In this document: in pieces, positions 42,909 to 51,042 of the stretch | How positions within the stretch are numbered: the stretch's first letter is position 1 | Layout: each line of letters opens with the position of its first letter | Source: Rossellomorea orangium | GTDB lineage: Bacteria; Bacillota; Bacilli; Bacillales; Bacillaceae_B | DNA length: 64,000 bases | Assembly (NCBI RefSeq): GCF_019334305.1 | Contig: NZ_JAHWGH010000014.1 | Coordinates: 186,001 to 250,000, forward strand | Direction of reading: 5' to 3' | Notes under the pieces: generated by a model | Database searches by the model: none | What the model saw: the letters and a program-made list of their open reading frames with translations, nothing else | Told to the model about the DNA's origin: nothing | Program-made: the position numbers and the translations under genes

Positions 42909-44630
42909 ATGAACGACCGATATTTCACCATGAGAGCACACTTTTTCGAACGAGAAGAGAACGGCGAATGCACGTTTAAACTAAAGGAACTTGAAGAACG
43001 GTGGTTCTGTTCAGTAAAAAACGTTAAAAGGATTCTGAAACAGTTTGAAGAGTTAGGGAGACTCACTTACATACCAGGAGCTGGACGAGGTAATCTCTCA
43101 AGGGTGAGGTTTACGAACACCTTCCAGAAAGAAGTAGAGGAATTCATGAAAGAGTGCATGGACCATGATCAGCTCGATCAAGCGGCTCAGCTCCTAAGAC
43201 TCCCGATTCCGAAATCATGGATTGCAAATGTGTCTTCAGAAATCCGGGAGATGTTCGGATATCAGACAGGGGCAGAATCAAAAGATATATTACACGCATT
43301 TATTTCACGTGACATCACTACCCTTGACCCATTAAAGGTGTCTATTTCATTTGAATCGCATTTAATTGAATACCTTGGGGACACTCTCGTAAAATATGAT
43401 CCTGTAAACGACCAGATCCTCCCTCATATCGCACACCACTTCAGCACGGAGGATGGGAAAAAGTGGACGTTCCATTTGCGTAAGGGCATCTATTTTCATC
43501 ACCACGAGCAACTGACAAGTAAAGATATTGCTTATACGGTTGAACGAATGAAGAACAGTGCAGAGTCGTCCCATCAATGGTTAGCAGAAGATATCCAAAG
43601 TGTGGAATGTCCAAGTCCTTCCAAAGTCATCTTTTCGTTAAAAAAGGAAAATCCCTTCTTTCTGCGCTATATCGCTTCACCTAACTTTTGCATTCTACCG
43701 GCTAATCAACCTTTTGATGAAAGTGAATGGATTGGCACTGGTCCATTTTTATTGAAGGAACGGTCTGACAATAAAATGGTGTTTGAAGCATTTGACCGCT
43801 ATTTCCTTGAACGCCCTCTCCTGGATGAACTCCATTTTTACAAAGTCAGTCAGGATGCTGCACACATAGTTGATTTCACTCTCCAACATCCTCCTACACA
43901 AGAGGTGATGAGCAAACATGAAATTGAAACGGGCTTTCGATTCCTCATGTGTAATTTGAGAAGGAAAACTGTCATCCGGCATCCATCCATGCGAAAAGCC
44001 TTGTACCACCTGATGGATATTAAACAAATGGCAATGGACCTCAAACTGGAACCATTTATAGAAGCAAGCAGCTTTGTGAATTCCCGCTCCACACCGCAAG
44101 TCAAGGACCCCCAGACCATCCAATCACTTCTTAAAGAAGCCGGTTACTGCGGGGAACCTATCACGCTTTATCATATGTATTATCAAAAAGCTTTCGGAGT
44201 AGCTGATTGGTTTAAGAGAAAAGGAGAAGAATATGGAATCAACTTCGAACTCTACCCATTTACTTTCAACGATTTCTATCTACGGGAAATCGATGAGAAA
44301 GCAGATTTGATTTTTATGGGGGAGGTATCATCCTTAGATCCCCACCTTTCTTTCCTGGCAGCTTTTTATAATGATACACTTTTATTCAGGAGGATGTTTC
44401 CTTCGAGCTCATTAAAATGGATTGATAGGAAACTCGAGATATTTAAACAGAAAGAAGCTGATCAACGGGAAGAAATCATGATGGAAATCGAAGAACATAT
44501 CCGGGAGAACAATCTATTAATCTTTCAACACCACCCGATCAAGACAAGGACCTTTCACCCGATGATAAAAGATGTGACCTTTCATTCATTTGGCCATTTT
44601 GATTTTTCGAAACTTTGGATTCCGCGGTGA
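42909..44630 (+). CDS. SgrR-family transcriptional regulator with solute-binding domain
   Basis: About 573 residues. An N-terminal winged helix (about 1-100, EERWFCSVKNVKRILKQFEELGRLTYIPGAGRGNLS) is joined to a family 5 oligopeptide/solute-binding protein domain (LDPLKVSISFESHLIEYLGDTLVKYDP ... WTFHLRKGIYFHH). This is the SgrR arrangement, a cytosolic sensor built from a transporter's binding protein. The ATG at 42909 has AGGAGG 9 nt upstream. Divergent from the MFS gene, its likely target. Confidence 0.85.
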   Translation: MNDRYFTMRAHFFEREENGECTFKLKELEERWFCSVKNVKRILKQFEELGRLTYIPGAGRGNLSRVRFTNTFQKEVEEFMKECMDHDQLDQAAQLLRLPIPKSWIANVSSEIREMFGYQTGAESKDILHAFISRDITTLDPLKVSISFESHLIEYLGDTLVKYDPVNDQILPHIAHHFSTEDGKKWTFHLRKGIYFHHHEQLTSKDIAYTVERMKNSAESSHQWLAEDIQSVECPSPSKVIFSLKKENPFFLRYIASPNFCILPANQPFDESEWIGTGPFLLKERSDNKMVFEAFDRYFLERPLLDELHFYKVSQDAAHIVDFTLQHPPTQEVMSKHEIETGFRFLMCNLRRKTVIRHPSMRKALYHLMDIKQMAMDLKLEPFIEASSFVNSRSTPQVKDPQTIQSLLKEAGYCGEPITLYHMYYQKAFGVADWFKRKGEEYGINFELYPFTFNDFYLREIDEKADLIFMGEVSSLDPHLSFLAAFYNDTLLFRRMFPSSSLKWIDRKLEIFKQKEADQREEIMMEIEEHIRENNLLIFQHHPIKTRTFHPMIKDVTFHSFGHFDFSKLWIPR

Positions 44631-44643
44631 TAACGGAAGTATA

Positions 44644-44684
44644 CTTGCAAGTCCCCTTTTCTTGGAGAAAAGGGGACTTGCAAG
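44644..44684 (+). repeat. Perfect 17-bp inverted repeat downstream of the SgrR-like gene
   Basis: CTTGCAAGTCCCCTTTT and AAAAGGGGACTTGCAAG, with a 7-base spacer in which two more bases can pair. It probably ends the gene's transcripts, but no T-run follows, so it may be a different element. Confidence 0.65.
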
Positions 44685-44731
44685 CTGTGCATCCTGGAAT
44701 CGTTTTTAAGATGCCAGATTAAAACTAGCAA

Positions 44732-46012
44732 TTACATATCACACAATTTTTCTTCTCCAGTCATCATATCCCTCACTTTATACTTTTTCTTCCTTACCTC
44801 TTCTTCCCCAATAACAATCACATTCCTGACACCTTCTCTATTCGCTTTTTCCAGAAGCTTACCTAATTTCCTTCTGCTCATTTCAAGTTCCACCGTCTTA
44901 CCACTTCTTCTTAAATCAGCCGCAATCCGCAAAGCCTCCTTTTCGGTACCAAGGGGGATGATGTAATAGTCAATGCCTGAAGTATGATTCGCGTTTTGCC
45001 GGGAAGAGGTGATCGCTGCATATATGACATCCAGACCAAAGGAGATACCGACTGTCGAAATTGCTTCATCTGTACCAAGAAGCCCGCCGATAGCATTATC
45101 ATACCGTCCGCCGCTCCCGATGCTTGAGGTGATGGATCGGTCTGTTAAAAATATTTCGTAGATGGTTCCTGTGTAAATTTCCAGTCCTCTTGCTAAAAAG
45201 GGATTGAACACACATTTGTCTGTCATGTCCAGGAAGTCAAGATAGGAGGAGAGTTCCTTTACCTCCTCTAATCCTTCCCTGACATCTGCATTCTCTTTGG
45301 AATACGATTCGAAATAATCAAAACTGGCATTGTTTTCATCTGTTAAAAATTGTTCGATGGCGCTTTTGGTTAATTTCGTTATCTGCATTTCTTCAAGCTC
45401 TGTCACAACCGATTTGACACCGACCTTTTCAAGTTTATCCAGAATGAGGACTGCCCGATTGATTTTATCCGCCTCCACACCGAACACCTCAAGCATCCCG
45501 GTCAGAAGTTTTCGGTTATTGTATTGGATGGTTACATCCATATCGAGCTTTCCGAAGGCATCCAACGCCATCATCATCAGCTCCGCTTCCGCCACCTGTG
45601 AATCGACGCCTACAATATCTACATCGCACTGGGTGAACTCCCGGAACCGCCCGGCCTTGATAGGTCCGTCCCTGAACACTTTTCCGATTTCATAGCGCTT
45701 GAACGGCATGGGGATGGCCGGGTTCATGGCTGCCACCTTGGCAAAGGGAATCGTCAGGTCATAGCGCAGGGCAAGGTTTCTTTTTCCCCTGTCCGTTAAG
45801 GTGTACATCTCCTCCAGGATCTCAGCTCCACCCGCATATTTTGAGGCGAGCAGCTCTGTATAATTCAGGATGGGGGTCTCCAGGGGCTTGCATCCGTATT
45901 GGATGAACACATCCTCCAATGTTCTCCTGACTTCCCTTCTAATCACTTCCGCCTCAGGTAAATAATCTTGAGTCCCTTTGACATTTTGATAATCCATCTT
46001 TTTCATTTTCAT
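44732..46012 (-). CDS. hisS: Histidyl-tRNA synthetase, archaeal/eukaryote-like second type
   Basis: About 426 residues; charges tRNA-His. Class II motif 2 reads FRDGPIKAGRFREFTQCDVDIVG, the ATP-site region LRYDLTIPFAK, the histidine-binding motif RGLEIYTGTIYE (about 275) and motif 3 GSGGRYDN, with a C-terminal anticodon-binding domain. The wording (YDLT, REFTQCD, YTG) is of the eukaryote/archaea-like branch and not the usual bacterial one (which has RPEGT, RQFHQ), and aspS is not adjacent, so it is probably a transferred second enzyme. The ATG at 46012 has AAGGAGG 9 nt upstream; the frame's extension to 46204 overlaps the leader. A His-codon attenuator precedes it. Confidence 0.92.
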   Translation of the reverse strand: MKMKKMDYQNVKGTQDYLPEAEVIRREVRRTLEDVFIQYGCKPLETPILNYTELLASKYAGGAEILEEMYTLTDRGKRNLALRYDLTIPFAKVAAMNPAIPMPFKRYEIGKVFRDGPIKAGRFREFTQCDVDIVGVDSQVAEAELMMMALDAFGKLDMDVTIQYNNRKLLTGMLEVFGVEADKINRAVLILDKLEKVGVKSVVTELEEMQITKLTKSAIEQFLTDENNASFDYFESYSKENADVREGLEEVKELSSYLDFLDMTDKCVFNPFLARGLEIYTGTIYEIFLTDRSITSSIGSGGRYDNAIGGLLGTDEAISTVGISFGLDVIYAAITSSRQNANHTSGIDYYIIPLGTEKEALRIAADLRRSGKTVELEMSRRKLGKLLEKANREGVRNVIVIGEEEVRKKKYKVRDMMTGEEKLCDM

Positions 46013-46036
46013 CTTTCTTCTCCTCCTTTTTTGTAT

Positions 46037-46087
46037 AAAAAAAGAACCGCACCTGATATAAGCGAATAACTTAATCAAATGCGATTC
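46037..46087 (-). terminator. Attenuator terminator upstream of hisS
   Basis: GAATCGCATTTGAT pairs with ATCAGGTGCGGTTC over 14 bp including three G-U pairs, followed by seven T residues, only 25 bases before the hisS start codon. A terminator here must be conditionally avoided for hisS to be expressed. Confidence 0.85.
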
Positions 46088-46140
46088 TATGAGAAATAAC
46101 CTTCCTATGTGCGATTGTTTAAAATCGGATAGCAAGGTTA
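46037..46140 (-). promoter_or_regulatory. hisS transcription attenuator (leader hairpins)
   Basis: Hairpin 1 (46097-46140) pairs TAACCTT with AAGGTTA and, inside, CTAT/ATAG and CGATT/AATCG. Its 5' arm overlaps the leader stop codon, so a ribosome stalled at the His codons would cover it. The 3' arm contains AATCGCAC, which can also pair over 8 bp with GTGCGGTT of the terminator 3' arm. This allows alternative folds. No T-box sequence (AGGGTGGNACCGCG) is present. Confidence 0.6.
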
Positions 46141-46194
46141 CTTGATATGGTGATGGAATTGTGTAAACGAGATCTGTTTGTTGATGAGTGTCAT
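46138..46194 (-). CDS. His-rich leader peptide of hisS
   Basis: An 18-codon ORF, MTLINKQISFTQFHHHIK, with three consecutive histidine codons (CAT CAC CAT) at positions 14-16, four codons before the stop. GAGGTG is 7 nt before its ATG. Its stop codon lies in the 5' arm of the first leader hairpin. Position, size and codon content are those of a classical attenuation leader: scarce charged tRNA-His would stall the ribosome and change the RNA fold. It lies too close to the hisS gene and is too specific in content to be a chance frame. Confidence 0.75.
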   Translation of the reverse strand: MTLINKQISFTQFHHHIK

Positions 46195-46219
46195 TTTTAT
46201 CCACCTCTTATTTTTATAT

Positions 46220-46248
46220 ACATTATCACAGGAAAAAGATGATTTCAA
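46220..46248 (-). promoter_or_regulatory. Promoter of the hisS leader transcript
   Basis: TTGAAA and TAATGT with a 17-base spacer, about 25 bases before the leader ATG. A small GATGAT/ATCATC hairpin overlapping the -35 region (46239-46254) may end upstream transcription. Confidence 0.5.
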
Positions 46249-46381
46249 TCATCTACATTTGATAGTATCCATGATGAGAGAAGGGAAAGCTAAACGTTCC
46301 CCGTGATTTCTTGGATCAAATTTCTTGGAACGAACCCATTCAAATGCAAGGAAAATTCACCGTTTTTTACGATAGGGTTTC

Positions 46382-46897
46382 TTAAATTGAAGTGGATATA
46401 TATTCGTCTTTCATACATAACTTGGCGATATACAGAATTTGTCCCAAATGTTCGGAGAAGTGTGCTGCACATTGATGCAAAATATCTAGATTTGTACGTT
46501 CTCTGCCTCTGACTAATTGAGTTTTTAGAAACGAGGCTTCCGACATTTGAGTGATTGTATCGATGACAAATTGGAATTGATTCCGAACCGTCTGTATTAA
46601 ATCTTCCTTAGAACGATACATAGGCTTGAATTCATCTTCACGATTCCTAACAAATGTTCCATTACAAATTCCCTTGTGGATTCTTTCTTTAATATTGCCA
46701 TCGATGTGACGAATAAGCGTAGAGACACTATGACCGGTATCTCCGGGCATCCAATTTACTTGTTCATCCGTCAATTGTGAGAGTGCCTTTAAAATTCTGT
46801 TTTTTATTTCAGAAAACTTAGTGAGTAACCAGTCTTTTTGAATGAGAATCTCCCCCTTCTCAAAACAACCAAAAATTAGACGTAAATAAAATAGCAA
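46382..46897 (-). CDS. DinB/DUF1572-like protein
   Basis: Four-helix-bundle protein: DWLLTKFSEIKNRILKALSQLTDEQVNWMP, then a metal-binding His pattern (LIRHIDGNIKERI ... HQCAAHFSEHLGQILYIAKL). Such proteins are predicted metal-dependent enzymes or thiol S-transferases. The frame begins at a TTG (46897) without a ribosome-binding site and inside the upstream gene. A strong AAGGGGGAG lies 6 nt before an ATT at 46843, where homologues would start (IQKDWLLTKF), so an ATT start giving 153 residues is possible. Confidence 0.78.
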   Translation of the reverse strand: MLFYLRLIFGCFEKGEILIQKDWLLTKFSEIKNRILKALSQLTDEQVNWMPGDTGHSVSTLIRHIDGNIKERIHKGICNGTFVRNREDEFKPMYRSKEDLIQTVRNQFQFVIDTITQMSEASFLKTQLVRGRERTNLDILHQCAAHFSEHLGQILYIAKLCMKDEYISTSI

Positions 46898-47273
46898 ATA
46901 GTAAAAGATTGATGCCTGTTTCCATTAATGTATAAATAGACTCTCTGTTGTCACTGAACGCTTTCCTTTCCACAAAGGATTTCCATAAATGTCTCACGAT
47001 GAAAAAGAAGGCTACGATAAAATAGGGCTGAAGGAACCAGTATTCGCTGTCGAAGTCATTCAGAACATGAAGGACAAACCCGGCTATTAATATCACCAGC
47101 GTCAAATACTTTAAAAGCTTATCACCTCTTTCATGTTCCTCATTGACGGTATCGAAAGAAAAGAACTTCCTCCTTTTCACCCCGAGCCGTTTGCTGGCCA
47201 CACGATGAAACATGATAATGGAAATGGCATACATCGCTATGATGAATAGGACTTTTAGAAAAAGTGTCGTCAT
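46860..47273 (-). CDS. DUF4181-like membrane protein (paralogue 1 of 3)
   Basis: About 137 residues, four membrane helices, with the loop VKRRKFFSFDTVNEEHERGDKLLK after helix 1 that is shared with the genes at 52122-52544 and, more weakly, 61463-61822. Function unknown. The start is unsure: TTG 47282 has AAAGGGG 8 nt upstream, ATG 47273 is a little further, GTG 47291 too close. Confidence 0.68.
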   Translation of the reverse strand: MTTLFLKVLFIIAMYAISIIMFHRVASKRLGVKRRKFFSFDTVNEEHERGDKLLKYLTLVILIAGFVLHVLNDFDSEYWFLQPYFIVAFFFIVRHLWKSFVERKAFSDNRESIYTLMETGINLLLFAILFTSNFWLF

Positions 47274-47312
47274 AAATCCCAAGTTCCTCACCCCTTTCTT
47301 TAACTATGGTCC

Positions 47313-47858
47313 TTACCTTGTTAAGGGATGGTACTCCCGATCCAATATACTCATAAACAAATCGGTCTCAAACTTTCCTTCTATTAATGTGCCTTCCCGT
47401 TCTATGCCTTCTTTCACAAACCCGCACTTTTCATAGCAGGCAATGGCCCTGTGATTGTATTCCAACACCCTTAAATCAACACGGTGCAACTGGAGTTCTT
47501 CAAACGCGAATGACAGCAGAAGCTGAGTGACTTCTGTCCCGAGTCCTTTTCCTAAAACGGAAGAATCGAATATCCCAATGGCGTACCGGGCGCGTTGATT
47601 TTCCTCATTGACGGTCAGTCTTGCCTGGCCGATGCAGTGACCGAGGTATTCTATACACCAGTTGTATTTGGTGGTTAAAATCTTTTCCACAAATGCTCGG
47701 GCTTCTTCCATTGTAAAGGGTTGCAGATTTCTGGTATCACCACCGTACATGCGGACAATTTCCTTATGACGTCCGCAACTAAACCGGTCCAAGATGTCAC
47801 TTTCTTTCGGCTGTCTCAGAAGAACCTGTCTCCCTCTAATAAAAGGGGATTGATTCAC
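47313..47858 (-). CDS. GNAT-family N-acetyltransferase
   Basis: About 181 residues, RimJ/RimL type: IRGRQVLLRQPKESDI at the start, acetyl-CoA-binding SSVLGKGLGTEVTQLLLSFAF and HRVDLRVLEYNHRAIACYEKCGF. No ATG fits; GTG 47858 or TTG 47873 (GAGGG 10 nt upstream) are the likely starts. The start lies within 12 bases of the previous GNAT gene's stop, so the two form a unit. Confidence 0.82.
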   Translation of the reverse strand: MNQSPFIRGRQVLLRQPKESDILDRFSCGRHKEIVRMYGGDTRNLQPFTMEEARAFVEKILTTKYNWCIEYLGHCIGQARLTVNEENQRARYAIGIFDSSVLGKGLGTEVTQLLLSFAFEELQLHRVDLRVLEYNHRAIACYEKCGFVKEGIEREGTLIEGKFETDLFMSILDREYHPLTR

Positions 47859-47869
47859 ACCACCGCCGT

Positions 47870-48466
47870 TCAATACTTCGAATCCCTCAAAGTAAAACCT
47901 TGCTTTATGGATGGCCACTCTTCATCAATGATCGAGTAAACGACGGCATTTCTGACATAGCCCCCTGCCAGGATTCTTTCTTTTCTCAGGACCCCCTCTT
48001 TCACAGCACCCATTCTTTCAATGGCTTTCTGGGACCGGAGATTTCGTTCATCTGTTTTAAGCTGAACCCGCATCATCCCAAGTACTTCAAAACAGTATTG
48101 GAGAATCAGATACTTACAGTTGGAATTCACGAAGGACCTCTGATGATCTTTGTTGTACCAGGTAGATCCGAGTTCACATGACTTTTGTCTAAGGTTGATT
48201 TCGAACAATCTGGTCGACCCGATGATTTTGTTTTGTTCCTTCAACACCACGGCAAAAGGCAAGGCAGTCTGTTGGTCACGCAACTTGACGGCGGCGGTCA
48301 CCCATTGTTCCATTTCTTCGAGGGTTGTGATTTCCAGCAGCATATAACGCCAGATCTCCGGGTCATTCGCTTCCAGCAGAGCCTTGGAGTGCTTGACCTC
48401 CAGGGGAATCAATTTTATTTTCTCGTTTTCTACTATCGGCGGGGAATGAAATAGATTGTTTTTCAT
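47870..48466 (-). CDS. GNAT-family N-acetyltransferase
   Basis: 198 residues, RimJ-like. LIPLEVKHSKALLEAN opens the fold; the acetyl-CoA loop is atypical (STWYNKDHQRSFVNSNCKYLILQYCF), followed by MRVQLKTDERNLRSQKAIERMGAVKEG. GGAGG precedes the ATG. One of three GNAT proteins in this 8-kb stretch. Confidence 0.82.
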   Translation of the reverse strand: MKNNLFHSPPIVENEKIKLIPLEVKHSKALLEANDPEIWRYMLLEITTLEEMEQWVTAAVKLRDQQTALPFAVVLKEQNKIIGSTRLFEINLRQKSCELGSTWYNKDHQRSFVNSNCKYLILQYCFEVLGMMRVQLKTDERNLRSQKAIERMGAVKEGVLRKERILAGGYVRNAVVYSIIDEEWPSIKQGFTLRDSKY

Positions 48467-48488
48467 ATGTCCTCCTACTTTCCCTGAT

Positions 48489-49070
48489 TCATTTTACGAG
48501 GTCCGTCCCTCTCTCTAACTGAAATTCGTCGATTATTTTCTCAGCAACCTCTTCCGGACTCATGTTTGTATTATTAATCTTCATATAATTCTGTCTTTCT
48601 ATTTCCCCTTCAACCGAATTGAGGCGGAGTTTCTCAAGGGAAGCGAGCAATCGTTTTTCGGAGTCTTCGATGTTTCGTTTTGAAGGTTTATGCTGCAGGC
48701 GGTTCGGGGTCGTGTTTCTTTGCAGCCTTACTTCTAAGTCGGACTCCAGTTCAACGAAATAGACTTCTCCTCCGTTGGATTCAAAAATGGTTGTGACCTT
48801 ATCAACCCATTTCCAGTCCTCTTCTTCGTTGAATGCCCACATGAAGGTGAAGATCATTCCGTACTGATCTGTTTTAGCAAATGACTGGAAAATCTCTTCT
48901 CTCATCATGCCGCATATTCTCCACATTTCTTCTGAGAATCCAAAGAAAGGCTGAAGCAATTCGATGGTCATATGGTTATGAAATAGCTTTAGTTCTGTTC
49001 TCTTTTCTAACTCCTGCCCCACCGTCATTTTCCCGACGGCCTGGGGTCCGAATAGTAAAACGAGTTTCAT
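48489..49070 (-). CDS. P-loop NTPase/kinase-like protein
   Basis: 193 residues. Walker A is slightly unusual, GPQAVGKMT, followed by HNHMTIELLQPFF and a strand ending GEVYFVELES; similar to shikimate-kinase-like AAA proteins of bacilli. Substrate unknown. The last codons (ERGTDLVK) are encoded by a copy of the GGGACGGACC motif, as at several other gene ends in this window. Confidence 0.75.
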   Translation of the reverse strand: MKLVLLFGPQAVGKMTVGQELEKRTELKLFHNHMTIELLQPFFGFSEEMWRICGMMREEIFQSFAKTDQYGMIFTFMWAFNEEEDWKWVDKVTTIFESNGGEVYFVELESDLEVRLQRNTTPNRLQHKPSKRNIEDSEKRLLASLEKLRLNSVEGEIERQNYMKINNTNMSPEEVAEKIIDEFQLERGTDLVK

Positions 49071-49100
49071 TGAAATCCCCCCTCTTTTGCTGCTTTCTTT

Positions 49101-49898
49101 CTATAAATTCTTCTTCGCCATCTCGATGTTCTCAGAATGTATATTCTTCATTCCTTCAAAAAAAGCATACCGCTCCCGGCAAAAGGCTTCGACGTGTTCA
49201 CTACCCTGTAGAAGGTTGTCTACATAATACGTCGATTCCTCCATTCTTCGTTCCACTTCTGCAGGGTCCTCCGTCACGGAACCGTGACCTGGTACATGAA
49301 CGTGGACCGTATGATTTCGGAGGATGGATTCAGCCTTCTTCAATGTTTTCTTATAATCTATGTAACTGCTGAATATAAACGGGAACTCGACATCAGATAA
49401 ATAGTCTCCTGATAAAAAGATTCCCATGGGCTCTACAACCGTGAAGAGACCATCGTGAGTGTGGCCTGGTGCTTTGTAAAACGTGAGTGAAAGATCACCC
49501 AGCTCGAGCTTTTCACCATCGCGGGCTATTGGGTAATCCACATGAGGATAATGGGGCTCGTAGTCTCTTTTCATGTAATATCGCTGATCGAACTGATGAA
49601 TCTTTTGAACGATTTCGTTTTTATGTTCATGATTTTTGAGTTCTTCCGTTGCGATTACCTTCGCTTCCGGGAAAGCACCGGATCCGATGATGTGATCAAA
49701 ATCGCTGTGCGTGTAGATGATATAAAGTTGCCTGTTCCCTAACTCCCTATCCACATACTCCCGGATTGCCTGCACTTCATGCGGCAGCCAATTAGGGTCG
49801 GTCAGAATCATCACGGCGTCGTTCTCAACAATGACCGATGTGGTTTGATATAAGGAACTCTGAAAAACGGTCAAATGGTCGTTTTTGTAATGAATCAT
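49101..49898 (-). CDS. MBL-fold metallo-hydrolase
   Basis: 265 residues. The metal motif reads YTHSDFDHIIG (H-x-D-x-D-H, with Asp where the second His is usual), followed by PGHTHDGLF, FLSGDYL and PGHGSV, so the metal site should be functional. AGGAGG precedes the ATG. Substrate unknown. Confidence 0.85.
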   Translation of the reverse strand: MIHYKNDHLTVFQSSLYQTTSVIVENDAVMILTDPNWLPHEVQAIREYVDRELGNRQLYIIYTHSDFDHIIGSGAFPEAKVIATEELKNHEHKNEIVQKIHQFDQRYYMKRDYEPHYPHVDYPIARDGEKLELGDLSLTFYKAPGHTHDGLFTVVEPMGIFLSGDYLSDVEFPFIFSSYIDYKKTLKKAESILRNHTVHVHVPGHGSVTEDPAEVERRMEESTYYVDNLLQGSEHVEAFCRERYAFFEGMKNIHSENIEMAKKNL

Positions 49899-49908
49899 GG
49901 GTAGCCTC

Positions 49909-50061
49909 CTAGTTGTTCTTCAATCTTTTGGTTATCATCCTGATCTGTCCACGATGATTTAATTCATCTTTAAACACGTGGGACCATTTGGAGACCAGTT
50001 TTCCGATTTCTGATGTGAATCCCTCTTTCTCGTTAATAAAAAATAAATCCTGTGTTTTCAT
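49909..50061 (-). pseudogene. DinB-family gene with internal deletion
   Basis: 50 codons from an ATG with AAGGAGG 5 nt upstream. The first 25 residues (MKTQDLFFINEKEGFTSEIGKL) match DinB N-termini and the last 20 (FKDELNHRGQIRMITKRL) match the DinB C-terminal metal-binding helix, but the roughly 90 residues between are absent and the reading frame is kept. A clean in-frame deletion is the simplest explanation. Confidence 0.65.
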
Positions 50062-50083
50062 GACTTCCTCCTTGTATTGCTTA

Positions 50084-50515
50084 TTATTCCATCTCACTTC
50101 CATACTTCTCTGGCAGCAGTTGCATCACATTACACTTCACTAACTCACCCCTATAGGAAAGGATGACATCGGTTTGTGTCCCGTAATCACTGATTAACTC
50201 CCTGCACATACCACATGGGGCGACCACCCAGCATTTCTCGATATCTTCGTGTGGATGGGGGTGGGCGACGGCAACAATGGTTTCAAATTCGTGGTCCCCT
50301 TCAGAGATGGATTTCCCGATGGCCATCGCTTCCCCGCAGACGGTGATTCTGCCGACGTTCGCTTCTACATGAACGGCAGCGTAAACCTCTCCGGTTGTGG
50401 CTCTGACCGCGGAACCAATATGATGCCGACCGTACCGATAATTCTTTTCGATCACTCTTTCTGCTTCTTTGATCAGTTCATAGTCCCGTTCTTCTAATGG
50501 TCTTACTTCTAACAT
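50084..50515 (-). CDS. Cytidine deaminase-like protein
   Basis: 143 residues of the cytidine deaminase superfamily. Zinc ligands and catalytic Glu: VCGEAMA (Cys, Glu) and PCGMC. This pattern, with Cys in place of His, is that of tetrameric cytidine deaminases and blasticidin-S deaminase-like enzymes. It should convert cytidine or an analogue to the uridine form. ATG 50515 has AAAGGAG 8 nt upstream. Overlaps the preceding kinase gene by 38 bases. Confidence 0.82.
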   Translation of the reverse strand: MLEVRPLEERDYELIKEAERVIEKNYRYGRHHIGSAVRATTGEVYAAVHVEANVGRITVCGEAMAIGKSISEGDHEFETIVAVAHPHPHEDIEKCWVVAPCGMCRELISDYGTQTDVILSYRGELVKCNVMQLLPEKYGSEME

Positions 50516-51026
50516 TCTGCTCTCTCCTTTGGTTTTTGAGGTCCACAAAGATCTTCTCCACTACTTCGTCCTGCGACAGCTCGTCTGTCAAAACCACTTC
50601 CCCGTCCACACCTAAGTAGTCGTTTGGGTTCCACCAGGAACGGAGAGATTCTTCCCCGAATTCTGTTTTTTTCGCACGTCCATTATGGCGACGGACGGTC
50701 TCTTGAAACGATAAATCATAGTAATATGTTTGGGCATTTCCGTGATAAAAGCTGATCAGCTGCTTCAGCATGTCACCGTAACGCTGTTGAGAAAAGATCC
50801 CCTCTACAATGACCACTTCGCATTTCCCTTTACCGTATTCAGCAATCTGCCTGATCAATTCCAATGACAGATTACCGTCACGATCCTGTACCTTCAGCAT
50901 GTCGCGTCTGACGACATCTTGTGATACCAGCAGGGTGCCCCGGCCAAAATGTTGTTGAAGACGTTTGGCCGTCGTGGTTTTTCCACTGCCCGAGTTTCCA
51001 CGGATGATGATTAGCGTAGATTCCAT
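50478..51026 (-). CDS. P-loop kinase (AAA_33/zeta-toxin-like nucleoside kinase family)
   Basis: 182 residues: Walker A RGNSGSGKTTTAKRLQ, then SQDVVRRDML, a Walker B-like VVIVEGIFS and a lid region RRHNGRAKK. Such proteins phosphorylate small molecules, often nucleosides or antibiotics. It overlaps the cytidine deaminase gene, so the two may act in one salvage or resistance step. GGAGG before the ATG. Confidence 0.8.
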   Translation of the reverse strand: MESTLIIIRGNSGSGKTTTAKRLQQHFGRGTLLVSQDVVRRDMLKVQDRDGNLSLELIRQIAEYGKGKCEVVIVEGIFSQQRYGDMLKQLISFYHGNAQTYYYDLSFQETVRRHNGRAKKTEFGEESLRSWWNPNDYLGVDGEVVLTDELSQDEVVEKIFVDLKNQRREQNVRSKTIRRTGL

Positions 51027-51042
51027 AGTTCCTCCCTGGCGT

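Noticed and set aside
46013..46210. T-box riboswitch upstream of hisS
   Set aside because: The conserved T-box sequence and a specifier loop layout were looked for and not found; the leader peptide and hairpins explain the region better.
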